Below, piece by piece: positions 1 through 8,263 of a stretch of DNA of 64,000 bases. Numbering within the stretch: the first letter of the stretch is position 1; every line of letters starts with the position of its first letter. This stretch comes from Luteimonas wenzhouensis (GTDB taxonomy: Bacteria; Pseudomonadota; Gammaproteobacteria; Xanthomonadales; Xanthomonadaceae). The stretch lies in contig NZ_VOHE01000007.1 of assembly GCF_007859305.1 (NCBI RefSeq), positions 62,001 through 126,000 on the forward strand, written 5' to 3'. Below the pieces are notes generated by a model. It was not told where the DNA came from. It ran no database searches and worked only from the letters and a program-made list of their open reading frames with translations. Position numbers and translations under genes: made by a program.

Positions 1-1
1 G

Positions 2-886
2 GCCTCGCCGACGATCGTCGCGCCGCCGATCAACCATGCGGTGCCGGAAGGCACGCCGGGCATCATGCCGCTGCTGTTCGTCACCATCGCCTGCGGCGCG
101 ATCTCCGGCTTCCACGGCATGGTGGCCTCGGGCACCACGTCCAAGCAGCTGGACAAGGAAACCGACGCGCGCTTCGTCGGCTACTTCGGCGCGATCGGCG
201 AGGGCATGCTGTCGCTGGCCGCGATCATCTGCTGCACCGCCGGTTTCGCCACGCTGGTCGACTGGCAGGCGGTGTACGCGCAGTTCGGCGGCGGCGGCGT
301 GGGCGCCTTCGTCAATGGCGGCGACGCGCTGCTGATCGAGGGTCTCGGCATGCCGGAGCAGCTCGGCGCAACGCTGCTGGCGACGATGGCGATCCTGTTC
401 GCGGCCACCACCATGGACACGGGCCTGCGCCTGCAGCGTTTCGTGGTGCAGGAAGCGGCCGAGCTCGCGGGCTTCAAGGTCGGCACGTTCCTGGGCACGG
501 TGGTGGCGCTGGCCGTGTGCATGGCGCTGGCCTTCGGCGCCGGCAGCGACGGCAGCGGCGGCATGGTGATCTGGCCGCTGTTCGGCACCACCAACCAGCT
601 GCTGGCGGCGCTGACCCTGGCCGTGGTGTCGGTGATCCTGATCCGCAAGGGCCGCAATCCGGTCTTCACCCTGGTGCCGCTGGCGTTCCTGCTGGTGATG
701 TCGGTGTACGCGCTGATCGTCCAGCTCGGCACCTTCAAGGCCCAGGAGAACTGGCTGCTGTTCGGCATGGACCTGGTGATCCTGGTGGCCGCGCTGTGGG
801 TGTCGTTCGAGGCGGTGCTGGCGATGCGTCAGGGCCGCGACCCGAACGCGGCGCCGGACGGCACGCTGGAGTCGGAGCGCGCCTGA
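2..886 (+). CDS. cstA: Carbon starvation protein CstA, C-terminal part (truncated by window edge)
   Basis: This is the last 294 residues of a CstA-family inner-membrane transporter, which takes up pyruvate or peptides under carbon limitation. The reading frame is open from base 2, so the true start lies outside the window. Family features visible are the segment ACGAISGFHGMVASGTTSKQ, the later motif PLFGTTNQLLAAL, and repeated hydrophobic helices. The stop overlaps the next start (TGATG), so it is probably translationally coupled to the small gene that follows. Family assignment is strong. The substrate cannot be told from sequence. Confidence 0.93.
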   Translation, partial: ASPTIVAPPINHAVPEGTPGIMPLLFVTIACGAISGFHGMVASGTTSKQLDKETDARFVGYFGAIGEGMLSLAAIICCTAGFATLVDWQAVYAQFGGGGVGAFVNGGDALLIEGLGMPEQLGATLLATMAILFAATTMDTGLRLQRFVVQEAAELAGFKVGTFLGTVVALAVCMALAFGAGSDGSGGMVIWPLFGTTNQLLAALTLAVVSVILIRKGRNPVFTLVPLAFLLVMSVYALIVQLGTFKAQENWLLFGMDLVILVAALWVSFEAVLAMRQGRDPNAAPDGTLESERA

Positions 887-1164
887 TGCGGGAACCGGCG
901 GCGCCGGTAGAATCGTGGTGGGCGCGACTCTCGGCTGCCCTCGGCGAGTTCTACGCGGCGCCGTACCGGCGCACCTTCGCCCGGGCCAGGCGCGACGAGG
1001 ACGACCTGTTCATGCTGCTGGTGTACTCGGAGGCCCTGGGCCTGCCGAATCCCGCCTCCTGGTACACGCTCGAGCTGATGCCGGTGATGTACGAGCGCTT
1101 CCATGACTGGCACCGCCGGATGGGCATGGAGCGCTCGCCGCTGGACCACGTCGGATGCTGCTGA
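886..1164 (+). CDS. Small conserved protein ending in Cys-Cys ('cory-CC-star'-like)
   Basis: A 92-residue soluble protein with aromatic and acidic patches (FYAAPYRRTF, DEDDLFMLLVYSEALGLPNP, WYTLELMPVMYERFHDWHRRMG). Its last residues are HVGCC followed directly by the stop. The ATG overlaps the cstA stop, and the TGCTGCTGA encoding Cys-Cys-stop overlaps the start of the ArsA-like ATPase, so all three genes look coupled. From memory, a family named for this Cys-Cys terminus is found beside ArsA-type ATPases. E. coli YbdD, the usual partner of CstA, also ends in Cys-Cys but otherwise looks unrelated. No function is established. Confidence 0.75.
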   Translation: MREPAAPVESWWARLSAALGEFYAAPYRRTFARARRDEDDLFMLLVYSEALGLPNPASWYTLELMPVMYERFHDWHRRMGMERSPLDHVGCC

Positions 1165-2153
1165 CCCTCGCCGCCGGGCGGCGCATGCTGTTCTTCGGCG
1201 GCAAGGGCGGGGTGGGCAAGACGACGGTCGCGTCCGCCGTCGCGCTGGCCCAGGCCCGCGCCGGCCGGCGGGTGCTGCTGGTCTCCACCGACCCCGCGCA
1301 CAGCCTCGGCCACCTCTGGCAGCGCGCGATCGGTCCCGAGCCGCGCGCGCTGGCCGACAACCTGCAGGCGGTGGAGATCGATCCTGCGGCCACCGTCGAC
1401 GCCCACCTCCGCCAGGTCGGCGATTCGCTGCGTCGCCTGATGCCGCCGCACCTGGCCGGCGAGGTCGACCGCCACCTGGCCCTGTCGCGCGATGCGCCGG
1501 GCATGCACGAGGCGGCGCTGCTCGAGCGGGTGGCGACCCTGGTCCACGACGCCCCGCACGACCACGACCTGCTGGTGTTCGATACCGCGCCCTCGGGGCA
1601 CACCGCGCGGCTGATGGCGCTGCCCGAGATGATGGCCGCCTGGACCGACGGCCTGCTGCGCCGCCAGGAGCGCAGCGCGCGCTTCGGCGCCGCGCTGCGC
1701 AACCTCGGCGGCGACGATGGCGTGGCCGAGCGCGCGATCGGCGGCGTCGCGGCGCCGGGCACCGCCGGCGACCGGGACCAGGCGATCCGGGCGGTGCTGG
1801 AGCGGCGGCGGCACCTGTTCGCGCACCTGCGCGAGGCGATGGCCGACCCGCAGGCCACCGCCTTCGTGGTGGTGCTCGCCGCCGAACGGCTTCCGGTGCT
1901 CGAGACCATCGAGTTCCAGGCCAGCCTCGAGGCCGCGGGCGTCCACGTCGCGGCGCTGGTGGTCAACCGGCGCTCGCCCGCCGACGCCGGTGGCTTCCTG
2001 GCAGGGCGGCGCGCACAGGAGCAGGTACACCTGGACACGCTCGACGCGGCGCTGCCGTCGATTCCGCGGGTGGAACTGCCGCTGCTGGCCGAAGACGTGG
2101 TGGGCGAGGCGGCGCTGGCGCGGTTCGCCGCGCTGCTCGAAGGCGCCGGCTAG
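1155..2153 (+). CDS. ArsA/Get3-family P-loop ATPase
   Basis: A 332-residue ATPase of the ArsA/Get3 branch of the SIMIBI class. The deviant Walker A motif GGKGGVGKT lies at about residues 15-23. It is followed by VSTDPAHSLGHLW (switch I-like) and FDTAPSGHTARLMALPE, both characteristic of ArsA/Get3. No arsenite-type Cys triad is visible and no arsB, arsR or arsC is nearby, so arsenic export is unlikely. The start overlaps the preceding Cys-Cys gene by 10 bases, and the three-gene run suggests a shared role with CstA. Its stop overlaps the convergent corA stop within a CTAG. Confidence 0.85.
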   Translation: MLLTLAAGRRMLFFGGKGGVGKTTVASAVALAQARAGRRVLLVSTDPAHSLGHLWQRAIGPEPRALADNLQAVEIDPAATVDAHLRQVGDSLRRLMPPHLAGEVDRHLALSRDAPGMHEAALLERVATLVHDAPHDHDLLVFDTAPSGHTARLMALPEMMAAWTDGLLRRQERSARFGAALRNLGGDDGVAERAIGGVAAPGTAGDRDQAIRAVLERRRHLFAHLREAMADPQATAFVVVLAAERLPVLETIEFQASLEAAGVHVAALVVNRRSPADAGGFLAGRRAQEQVHLDTLDAALPSIPRVELPLLAEDVVGEAALARFAALLEGAG

Positions 2154-3148
2154 AGCCAGCCGATGCGGCGGAACCGGCGGTACAGCCCCACGCAGACCGT
2201 GGCCACCCCCACCAGCAGCGCCGGATACGCGTAGCGGCCGTCCAGCTCCGGCATGGCGCGGAAGTTCATCCCGTACCAGCTCGTGACCAGGGTCGGCACC
2301 GCCAGCAGCGCGGCCCAGGCGCCGAGGCGCTTGACCACCTCGCCCTGGGCCTGGGTCACCAGCGCCTGGTTCACCGTGAGCGCGGTGCCGAGCATGTCGC
2401 GTAGTACGTCGATGGTCTGGTTGATGCGCAGGCTGTGGTCGAGCACGTCGCGCAGGTATACCCGCACTTCCTCCGGCAGCAGCGGGTTGGCGCTGCGCAC
2501 CAGCTGCGAGAGCACGTCCTGCATCGGCGCCACGTTGACCTGCATGTAGGTCAGCTCGCGCTTGAGGTCGTAGAGCCGGATCACGGTGTCGCGGTCGAAC
2601 GACTCGCTCACGATGTCCTTCTCCAGCGCCGGCAGGGTGGCCTTGAACTCGTCCACGATCGGCACGTAGTTGTCGACGATGGCGTCGAGCACCGCGTACA
2701 GGCCGAACGCCGGGCCGAGCGCCAGCAGTTCCGGCTCGCGCTCGATGCGCGCACGCGCGGCCGCATAGGACAGCGAGGCGCCGTGCCGCACCGTGATCAG
2801 GTAGCGCGGACCGAAGAACACGTGGGTCTCGCCGTAGGCGATCCTGCGGTCCACCACCTGCGCGGTGCTGGCCACGAGGAAGAACGAGTTGCCGTAGCCC
2901 TCGAGCTTGGGCCGCTGGTGGGCCTTGTGCGCGTCCTCGATCGCCAGGTCGTGCAGGCCGAACTGTTCCTGCAGCCGTTCGAGCACGCCGTCGTCGGGTT
3001 CGTACAGGCCGATCCAGGCGAAGCTGCCGGGATCGCGCGCGAGCAGTGCGCCGATCCGCCCAAGCGGCACGTCGCGATGCGTGCCGTCCCCCGCGTACAC
3101 GATGGAGTTGACGACGCTGGGCGGATTGGCGGGGGCGGTCTGTTCCAT
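2150..3148 (-). CDS. corA: CorA-family magnesium/cobalt channel
   Basis: A 332-residue CorA protein that should form a pentameric inner-membrane Mg2+ channel. The long cytoplasmic N-terminal domain ends in two C-terminal helices. The signature YGMNF follows the first helix near residue 298, and a short basic tail (RRFRRIGWL) ends the protein. Length and motif order are normal for the family. It lies 58 bases downstream of the GH97 gene on the same strand and converges on the ArsA-like gene with overlapping stop codons. No Mg2+-sensing leader is evident. Confidence 0.93.
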   Translation of the reverse strand: MEQTAPANPPSVVNSIVYAGDGTHRDVPLGRIGALLARDPGSFAWIGLYEPDDGVLERLQEQFGLHDLAIEDAHKAHQRPKLEGYGNSFFLVASTAQVVDRRIAYGETHVFFGPRYLITVRHGASLSYAAARARIEREPELLALGPAFGLYAVLDAIVDNYVPIVDEFKATLPALEKDIVSESFDRDTVIRLYDLKRELTYMQVNVAPMQDVLSQLVRSANPLLPEEVRVYLRDVLDHSLRINQTIDVLRDMLGTALTVNQALVTQAQGEVVKRLGAWAALLAVPTLVTSWYGMNFRAMPELDGRYAYPALLVGVATVCVGLYRRFRRIGWL

Positions 3149-3206
3149 GCGCGCATCCTGCGCCCGCCGGCGGCGGGCGGCAACCGGAGCCGCCCGCCAG
3201 GATGGG

Positions 3207-5240
3207 CTACTGCGCCACGAACCGGATCGCCTGGCCGCCGCCGGGCGCCAGGCGCAGGGTGAGCGTGTCGACGGACGTGACCTCGCGCGCCTCGATCACG
3301 ATGTCCTCGCGGTTGCCACGGTAGTCGGCACGGTCGCCGTCGCGGTACACCTGCGCGGTATAGCGGCGGCCGGGTTCGAGGAAGTTGAGCGCGACCTCGA
3401 GCGTGCGCGGTTGCGCGTCGGTCACCGCGCCCAGGTACCAGTCGTCGCCGCCGCGCTCGCGGCGCGCGATGGTCACGTACTCGCCGACCTCGCCATTGAG
3501 CACGCGCGTGGCCTCCCAGTCCACCGGCACGTCCTTGATGAACTGGAACGGGCCGGGGTTGCGTTCGTAGTTGTCCAGCAGGTCGGCCGCCATCTGCAGC
3601 GGGCTGTAGATCACCACGTACAGCGCCAGCTGCTTGGCCCATGTCGTCTCCACGCCGCCGGGCGCCCGGGTCTCCATGCCGAAGATGCCCGGCGTGTAGT
3701 CCATCGGCCCCGCCAGCAGGCGGGTGAACACCAGGGTCGGCTCGTGCCCCGGCGGATTGCCCGGATCGCCCCAGGCGCTGTACTCCATGCCGCGCGCGCC
3801 TTCGCGGGTGAGCCAGTTCGGATACGTGCGGCGCAGGCCGGTGTCCTTGACCGGCTCGTGCGGATTGACCGCGATCCGGCGCCTGGCCGCCGCCTCCACC
3901 ACGCGCAGGTGGTGGTTCACCATGTCCTGGCCTTCGTGCCAGGCGAAGACGAGGTTGCCGTCGGCGTCGCGCACCTTGGCCTGGCCGGCGTCGGCGACGT
4001 AGCCGGTCTTGACCGCGGGAACGCCCACGCGCCGGTAGAGGTCGAACGCGGCGTCCATCTGCGATTCGTAGTGGGCGGCGTGGCCCGACGTCTCGTGGTG
4101 GCCGATCAGCACCACGCCCCTCTCGCGCGCGTAGGCGCTCAACGCCTCGAGGTCGAAGTCGGGATAGGACCGGGTGAAGCGGAACGCCTCGCCGTTGCCG
4201 AACCAGTCGCCGTCCCAGCCCACGTTCCAGCCTTCCACCAGCACCCCGCCGAAGCCGTGGCGGGCGGCGAAGTCGATGTGCCGGCGCACGTTCTCGTTGG
4301 TCGCGCCGTGCTTCGGTCCGGAGGCCCAGGACTTGAGGTCCATGTGCATCTCCCACCACACCCCGACGTACTTCATCGGCTTGACCCACGACACGTCGCC
4401 GAGGCGGTTGGGTTCGTTGAGGTTGAGGATCAGCGGGGATTCGACCAGGTCGCCTGCGCGCATGCCCAGCTGCAGCGTGCGCCAGGGCGTGCGGAACGGC
4501 GTGGCGACCGACACGTTCGCCCGCGTGCTGGTGCCGGGCGTGAGCGCGGCCTTGAGGCGACGGCCCTCGACGCGGGTGAGGTTCATCCCGGCATAGTCCA
4601 CCAGTGCCGCCTCGTGGATCGAGACGTGGAGGCCGTCGTCCATGCGCAGCGTGATCGGGGTCTGCGCGTCGCCCACTTCCCGCAGCGGGGTCGCGTGGTA
4701 GAGGTACTCGGCGCGGTTCCACTCGAATGCGGGGATCCACCACGCGGTGGCGTCTTCGGCCAGGTGGAACTCGGTCAGCTCCTCGACGATCTCCAGCCGC
4801 TCCAGCGCCGGCTGGCGGTCGAACGCGTAGCGGAAGCCGAGGCCGTCGTCGTGGAGCCGGAACACCACGTCGAACTCGCGCCCGGGTCCCGACTTCTCGC
4901 GCAGGGTGACGGTGAGCTCGTTGTAGTGGTTGCGCACTTCGCGCCGTTCGCCCCAGGGCTGCTCCCAGGTTTCGTCGAAGGTGGCCCGGCGCACGTCGGC
5001 GATCGCCAGGTTGCGCTCGAGCTTGGGCGCGTCGGCCAGGATCATGCCCAGCCGCGACGGGGCAAGGACCTGGCGTCCTGCGCGCTGCACCCGGTAGCTC
5101 GGCCGGCCGTCGCCGTCCAGGCCCAGCTCCACGCAGACCACGTTGCCGGGCGAGCAGGCGGCGGCGGTGGCGGGCGCGTCCTGCGCGGCGGCGGATGCGG
5201 CGCTCAGCAGCAGGAGCAGGGGCAGGCGGCGGATCGGCAT
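3207..5240 (-). CDS. Glycoside hydrolase family 97 (alpha-glucosidase/alpha-galactosidase type)
   Basis: A 677-residue exported glycosidase. The chosen ATG gives a clean signal peptide (MPIRRLPLLLLLSAASAAAQ); upstream in-frame sequence looks non-coding. GH97 features in order are an N-terminal beta-sandwich region, a (beta/alpha)8 barrel starting near WVKPMKYVGVWWEMH, the segment HEPVKDTGLRRTYPNW, then REGARGMEYSAWG, and a C-terminal beta domain. GH97 contains both inverting and retaining enzymes and I could not assign the mechanism confidently. It stands alone, without Sus/TonB or other polysaccharide-utilisation genes nearby. Likely location is the periplasm. Confidence 0.9.
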   Translation of the reverse strand: MPIRRLPLLLLLSAASAAAQDAPATAAACSPGNVVCVELGLDGDGRPSYRVQRAGRQVLAPSRLGMILADAPKLERNLAIADVRRATFDETWEQPWGERREVRNHYNELTVTLREKSGPGREFDVVFRLHDDGLGFRYAFDRQPALERLEIVEELTEFHLAEDATAWWIPAFEWNRAEYLYHATPLREVGDAQTPITLRMDDGLHVSIHEAALVDYAGMNLTRVEGRRLKAALTPGTSTRANVSVATPFRTPWRTLQLGMRAGDLVESPLILNLNEPNRLGDVSWVKPMKYVGVWWEMHMDLKSWASGPKHGATNENVRRHIDFAARHGFGGVLVEGWNVGWDGDWFGNGEAFRFTRSYPDFDLEALSAYARERGVVLIGHHETSGHAAHYESQMDAAFDLYRRVGVPAVKTGYVADAGQAKVRDADGNLVFAWHEGQDMVNHHLRVVEAAARRRIAVNPHEPVKDTGLRRTYPNWLTREGARGMEYSAWGDPGNPPGHEPTLVFTRLLAGPMDYTPGIFGMETRAPGGVETTWAKQLALYVVIYSPLQMAADLLDNYERNPGPFQFIKDVPVDWEATRVLNGEVGEYVTIARRERGGDDWYLGAVTDAQPRTLEVALNFLEPGRRYTAQVYRDGDRADYRGNREDIVIEAREVTSVDTLTLRLAPGGGQAIRFVAQ

Positions 5241-5338
5241 CGTGCGGCTCCTCGTCGTGGGAACCGCCCGATGGTGCCACGGTCCCGCGCGCGCGCCCGG
5301 CGCATACGTATGCAGTCGCGCCGCGCGCGGTGGACCCT

Positions 5339-6511
5339 TCAGCCGGTCGCGCGCGGACGCTGCGCCAGCGTCCAGGCCAGCGCGAAGTGGACCGGCAGCA
5401 TGAGCGCGATCCAGTGTGCGTTGCGCTGCGGGAACACCGGCAGCAGATGCAGGAACAGGGCGAGCACCGAACACGCCACGACCGCCCACGCCAGCACCCG
5501 GAACACCGGGCCCGGCACGCGGCCGCGCGCCAGGCGCCAGCCGCCGGGCAGCAGCAGCAGGCACAGCGGCGGGAACAGCAGCAGGTTGTGGTTGCCCCAG
5601 GCGAAGCGGTGTTCGGTGCCCAGCCACAGGAACAGCATCGCCGCGCCCAGCACGCTGCAGGCGGCCCACAGCAGCATCGCCGCGCCGGCCAGGGCGCGCG
5701 GACGGCGCTGGCCGGCGACGGCGATCGCCGCGACCAGCGCCAGCCCGGCCAGCAGCCAGGGCCACCACCTGCGCGGCGCCTCCGGCGGCTCGGGCGCCAG
5801 CCGGTGCGGCAGCACCTGCTCGGTGGCCGTCACCAGCGGGCGGCCGTCGTCCCGGCGCACGCCGGCGAGCACGTCGGCCAGCCGCATCGGCACGAAGGCG
5901 TCGTCCCACAGCGAGTTCGCGCGGTCCGCGGCCGGGCCGAGCCCCAGGTCGAAGCCCAGCCACATCCACGGCGCCGGCGAGGCCAGCCGCACCGCGTCGT
6001 CACGGAAGGTGTTGCCGCGCGAGCGTCCGGAGAGCTGGCGCCGCAGCGCGCCGCCGAGCGCCCGGTCCAGCGCGTCGCGCACCCGCGTGGAGCAGTTGTC
6101 GGTGAAGTAGTCGTAGCGGTAGACCGCGTTCTCCGGGCGCGCGTTCTCGGCCAGGGCCGCGGCCAGCGCGGTGGCCTGGCCCGGGTCCAGGTCCAGCCAC
6201 TGGATCGACACGCCGCGGCCCACTTCGCGGTAGTAGGCCAGGTCCTGCGACAGCGGCAGCGCGACCAGCCGGTAGCGCATGTCGCCGCGCACGAAGCGGG
6301 CGATGAAGTCCGGCTCCTCCATGTCGAAGAAGCCGAAGTTGTACGACACCGGCCCTGGCAAGTCCGGATCGTCGACGACGATCGCGTTGTGGCCGAAGCG
6401 CTCGAAGAAGATCTCGCCCGGCAGCATGGTCGCCACGCCGACGCGCGGCGCGGCCTGGGCAAGCGGAGCCAGCAGCAGGCACAGCGCCAGCAGGGCCGCC
6501 TGCGCGGCCAT
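5339..6511 (-). CDS. DUF4105 / Lnb-N-domain membrane protein (possible lipoprotein N-acyltransferase)
   Basis: A 390-residue protein with an N-terminal signal sequence (start chosen at MAAQAALLALCLLLAPLAQA), a periplasmic domain of about 260 residues, and four to five C-terminal hydrophobic helices. The domain carries RFGHNAIV with His41 and YDYFTDNCSTRVRD with Cys140. His before Cys is the order seen in circularly permuted NlpC/P60-type acyltransferases. DUF4105 includes the Lnb lipoprotein N-acyltransferases known from Bacteroides. It follows miaB-phoH-ybeY-corC, where many proteobacteria encode lnt. The acyltransferase role is inference from family and position. Confidence 0.8.
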   Translation of the reverse strand: MAAQAALLALCLLLAPLAQAAPRVGVATMLPGEIFFERFGHNAIVVDDPDLPGPVSYNFGFFDMEEPDFIARFVRGDMRYRLVALPLSQDLAYYREVGRGVSIQWLDLDPGQATALAAALAENARPENAVYRYDYFTDNCSTRVRDALDRALGGALRRQLSGRSRGNTFRDDAVRLASPAPWMWLGFDLGLGPAADRANSLWDDAFVPMRLADVLAGVRRDDGRPLVTATEQVLPHRLAPEPPEAPRRWWPWLLAGLALVAAIAVAGQRRPRALAGAAMLLWAACSVLGAAMLFLWLGTEHRFAWGNHNLLLFPPLCLLLLPGGWRLARGRVPGPVFRVLAWAVVACSVLALFLHLLPVFPQRNAHWIALMLPVHFALAWTLAQRPRATG

Positions 6512-6626
6512 CGTGCGGCAGCCCCGGCCCGAGGCCGCGTATTGCGCTCGCGCGCCGCGCCGCGTCGCCACGCCGGTCAAGGCCGCACCCCGGCGCACCC
6601 GCGGCTTCTGGCAAGGGGGCGCAGGC

Positions 6627-7505
6627 TCATTCCGTGTTGCCGAGCACGGTCACGTGCAGCGCGTGCAGCCGGCGCGCGTCGGCACGCGCCACGCGGAAGC
6701 CGAAGCGGCCGAGGGTGAGCTCCTCGCCGGCCTCGGGCAAGTGGCCGATGGCCGCGGTCACCAGGCCGCCGATGGTGTCGTACTCGTCGTCATCGAAGTC
6801 GGCGCCGAAGCGTTCGTTGAAGTCGTCAATCGGGGTCAGCGCATCGACCACGTACTGGCCGTCGGCCTGGGCCGCGATCAGCGCGTCCGGGTCCTCGGCG
6901 TCGTCGTGCTCGTCGTCGATCTCGCCGACGATCTCCTCGAGCACGTCCTCGATCGTCACCAGTCCGGCCACGCCGCCATACTCGTCGATCACGATCGCCA
7001 TGTGGTTGCGCGACTGGCGGAATTCGCGCAGCAGCACGTTGAGCTTCTTCGACTCGGGGATCAGCACCGCCGGGCGCAGCAGCGAGTGGATGGTCTGCGG
7101 CCCGTTGTCGGCCACCACCCCGCGCAGCAGATCCTTGGCCAGGAGGATGCCCAGGATCTCGTCCTTGTCCTCGCCATGGACCGGGAAGCGCGAGTGGCCG
7201 GACTCGACCACCTGCTTCATCAGGTCCAGCAGCCGGGCGTCGGCGGGCAGGGCCACCATCTGCGAGCGCGGCACCATCACGTCGCCCACGGTCATGTCGG
7301 ACACGGCCAGCGCGCCCTCCATCATCCGCAGGGTGTCGGCCTCGATCAGGCCGTCCGAATGCGTGTCGCGCAGCAGCTCGATCAGGTCGTCGCGGGTGCT
7401 GGGCTCGCCGGAAATGGCGGAACTGAGCCGTTCCAGCCAACTGCGCCTCTTTTCCGGAGTCTTCTCCGGGGAGTCGGAGGCGCTGCTACTGTCGTCCTCG
7501 GACAT
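6627..7505 (-). CDS. corC: CorC/HlyC-family CBS-domain protein (YbeX)
   Basis: A 292-residue cytoplasmic protein of the CorC/YbeX family, linked to Mg2+/Co2+ efflux and to ribosome metabolism. It has a charged N-terminal region, then two CBS repeats (around VGDVMVPRSQMVALP and NHMAIVIDEYGGVAGLVTIED), the acidic linker EEIVGEIDDEHDD, and a C-terminal CorC_HlyC transporter-associated domain ending near FRVARADARRLHAL. There is no membrane domain, as expected for the short YbeX type. It lies downstream of ybeY in the conserved order miaB-phoH-ybeY-corC. Confidence 0.93.
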   Translation of the reverse strand: MSEDDSSSASDSPEKTPEKRRSWLERLSSAISGEPSTRDDLIELLRDTHSDGLIEADTLRMMEGALAVSDMTVGDVMVPRSQMVALPADARLLDLMKQVVESGHSRFPVHGEDKDEILGILLAKDLLRGVVADNGPQTIHSLLRPAVLIPESKKLNVLLREFRQSRNHMAIVIDEYGGVAGLVTIEDVLEEIVGEIDDEHDDAEDPDALIAAQADGQYVVDALTPIDDFNERFGADFDDDEYDTIGGLVTAAIGHLPEAGEELTLGRFGFRVARADARRLHALHVTVLGNTE

Positions 7506-7552
7506 TGCAGTAAGTGCTTGATCTGGATACGCCCCGGGAGGGCGGTCGGTCC

Positions 7553-7581
7553 AGTCTAACGGGTCCGGGGCGGCGGCCCAA
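7553..7581 (-). promoter_or_regulatory. Possible promoter upstream of corC
   Basis: Reading the minus strand, TTGGGC (7576-7581) and TAGACT (7553-7558) are 17 bases apart, about 50 bases before the corC start. The -10 is good and the -35 is weak. The same TAGACT hexamer recurs at other starts in this window. Confidence 0.3.
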
Positions 7582-7628
7582 ATCCCCCGCTCCGGGGCAC
7601 CCGGCGGTGATCGGTGCCGGCCGCGGGC

Positions 7629-8114
7629 CTAGTCCGGCAGGGTATAGGGGTCGGCGATCCCCAGCCCGGCCAGGATCTCGCGTTCGAGCTGTTCCATGGC
7701 CTCGGCCTCGCGCGCGTTGGCGTGGTCCCAGCCCAGCAGGTGCAGCGTGCCGTGCACGGTGAGGTGGGCGAAGTGGTCGGCCAGCGGCTTGTTCTGTTCC
7801 TGCGCCTCGCGCGCCACCACTGGCGCGCACAGCACCAGGTCGCCAAGCAGGGGCATGCGGATGCCCGGCGGCAGCCCTTCGGGCAGGTCGGCCGGGAAGC
7901 TGAGCACGTTGGTGGCGTAGTCGCGGCCGCGGTAGTGGCGGTTGAGCGCACGGCCCTCGCGGGCGCCGACCAGGCGGATCGCCAGGTCGGCCTCGCGGAT
8001 GCGGCCGGCCAGCGCCGCGGCCACCCACTTGCGGAAGGAGACGGCCGCCGGCAGGCCCTTGCGCGGGACCGCGTAGCCGACGGCGACGTCCAGACGGATG
8101 GGGCCCCGGGTCAT
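7629..8114 (-). CDS. ybeY: Endoribonuclease YbeY (rRNA maturation factor)
   Basis: A 161-residue zinc-dependent endoribonuclease needed for 16S rRNA 3'-end processing and 70S quality control. The metal-binding motif [11 protein letters not shown] lies near residue 120, and [11 protein letters not shown] is typical of the family. The ATG giving [15 protein letters not shown] was preferred over an in-frame ATG 24 bases upstream, because family members start there. It sits between phoH and corC. The 149-base gap to phoH holds a strong hairpin and a TAGACT -10-like box, so ybeY may have its own promoter. Confidence 0.95.
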   Translation of the reverse strand: MTRGPIRLDVAVGYAVPRKGLPAAVSFRKWVAAALAGRIREADLAIRLVGAREGRALNRHYRGRDYATNVLSFPADLPEGLPPGIRMPLLGDLVLCAPVVAREAQEQNKPLADHFAHLTVHGTLHLLGWDHANAREAEAMEQLEREILAGLGIADPYTLPD

Positions 8115-8152
8115 GGCCTGCAGTCTAACCGCCCGCACGCGGGCCGGCTTGC

Positions 8153-8182
8153 CTGGCCAGCGCTGCCGCCGGCGCTGGCCAG
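8153..8182. repeat. Perfect 11-bp inverted repeat between phoH and ybeY
   Basis: CTGGCCAGCGC (8153-8163) and GCGCTGGCCAG (8172-8182) are perfectly complementary around an 8-base loop. No T-run follows on either strand, so it is not a standard intrinsic terminator. It could be an mRNA stability or processing hairpin inside the operon. Confidence 0.6.
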
Positions 8183-8263
8183 CGGGGAGACGGGCGGGCG
8201 CCGGCGTGCAGGCATGGCGGCTCCAGCCAGGGCAGACGCGGCCCGGCGCCCCGTCGCGGCATC

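Noticed and set aside
1155-2153. Arsenite pump ATPase ArsA in an arsenic-resistance operon
   Set aside because: No arsenic genes are adjacent and the metal-binding Cys set of ArsA is not visible; it is better called an ArsA/Get3-like ATPase.
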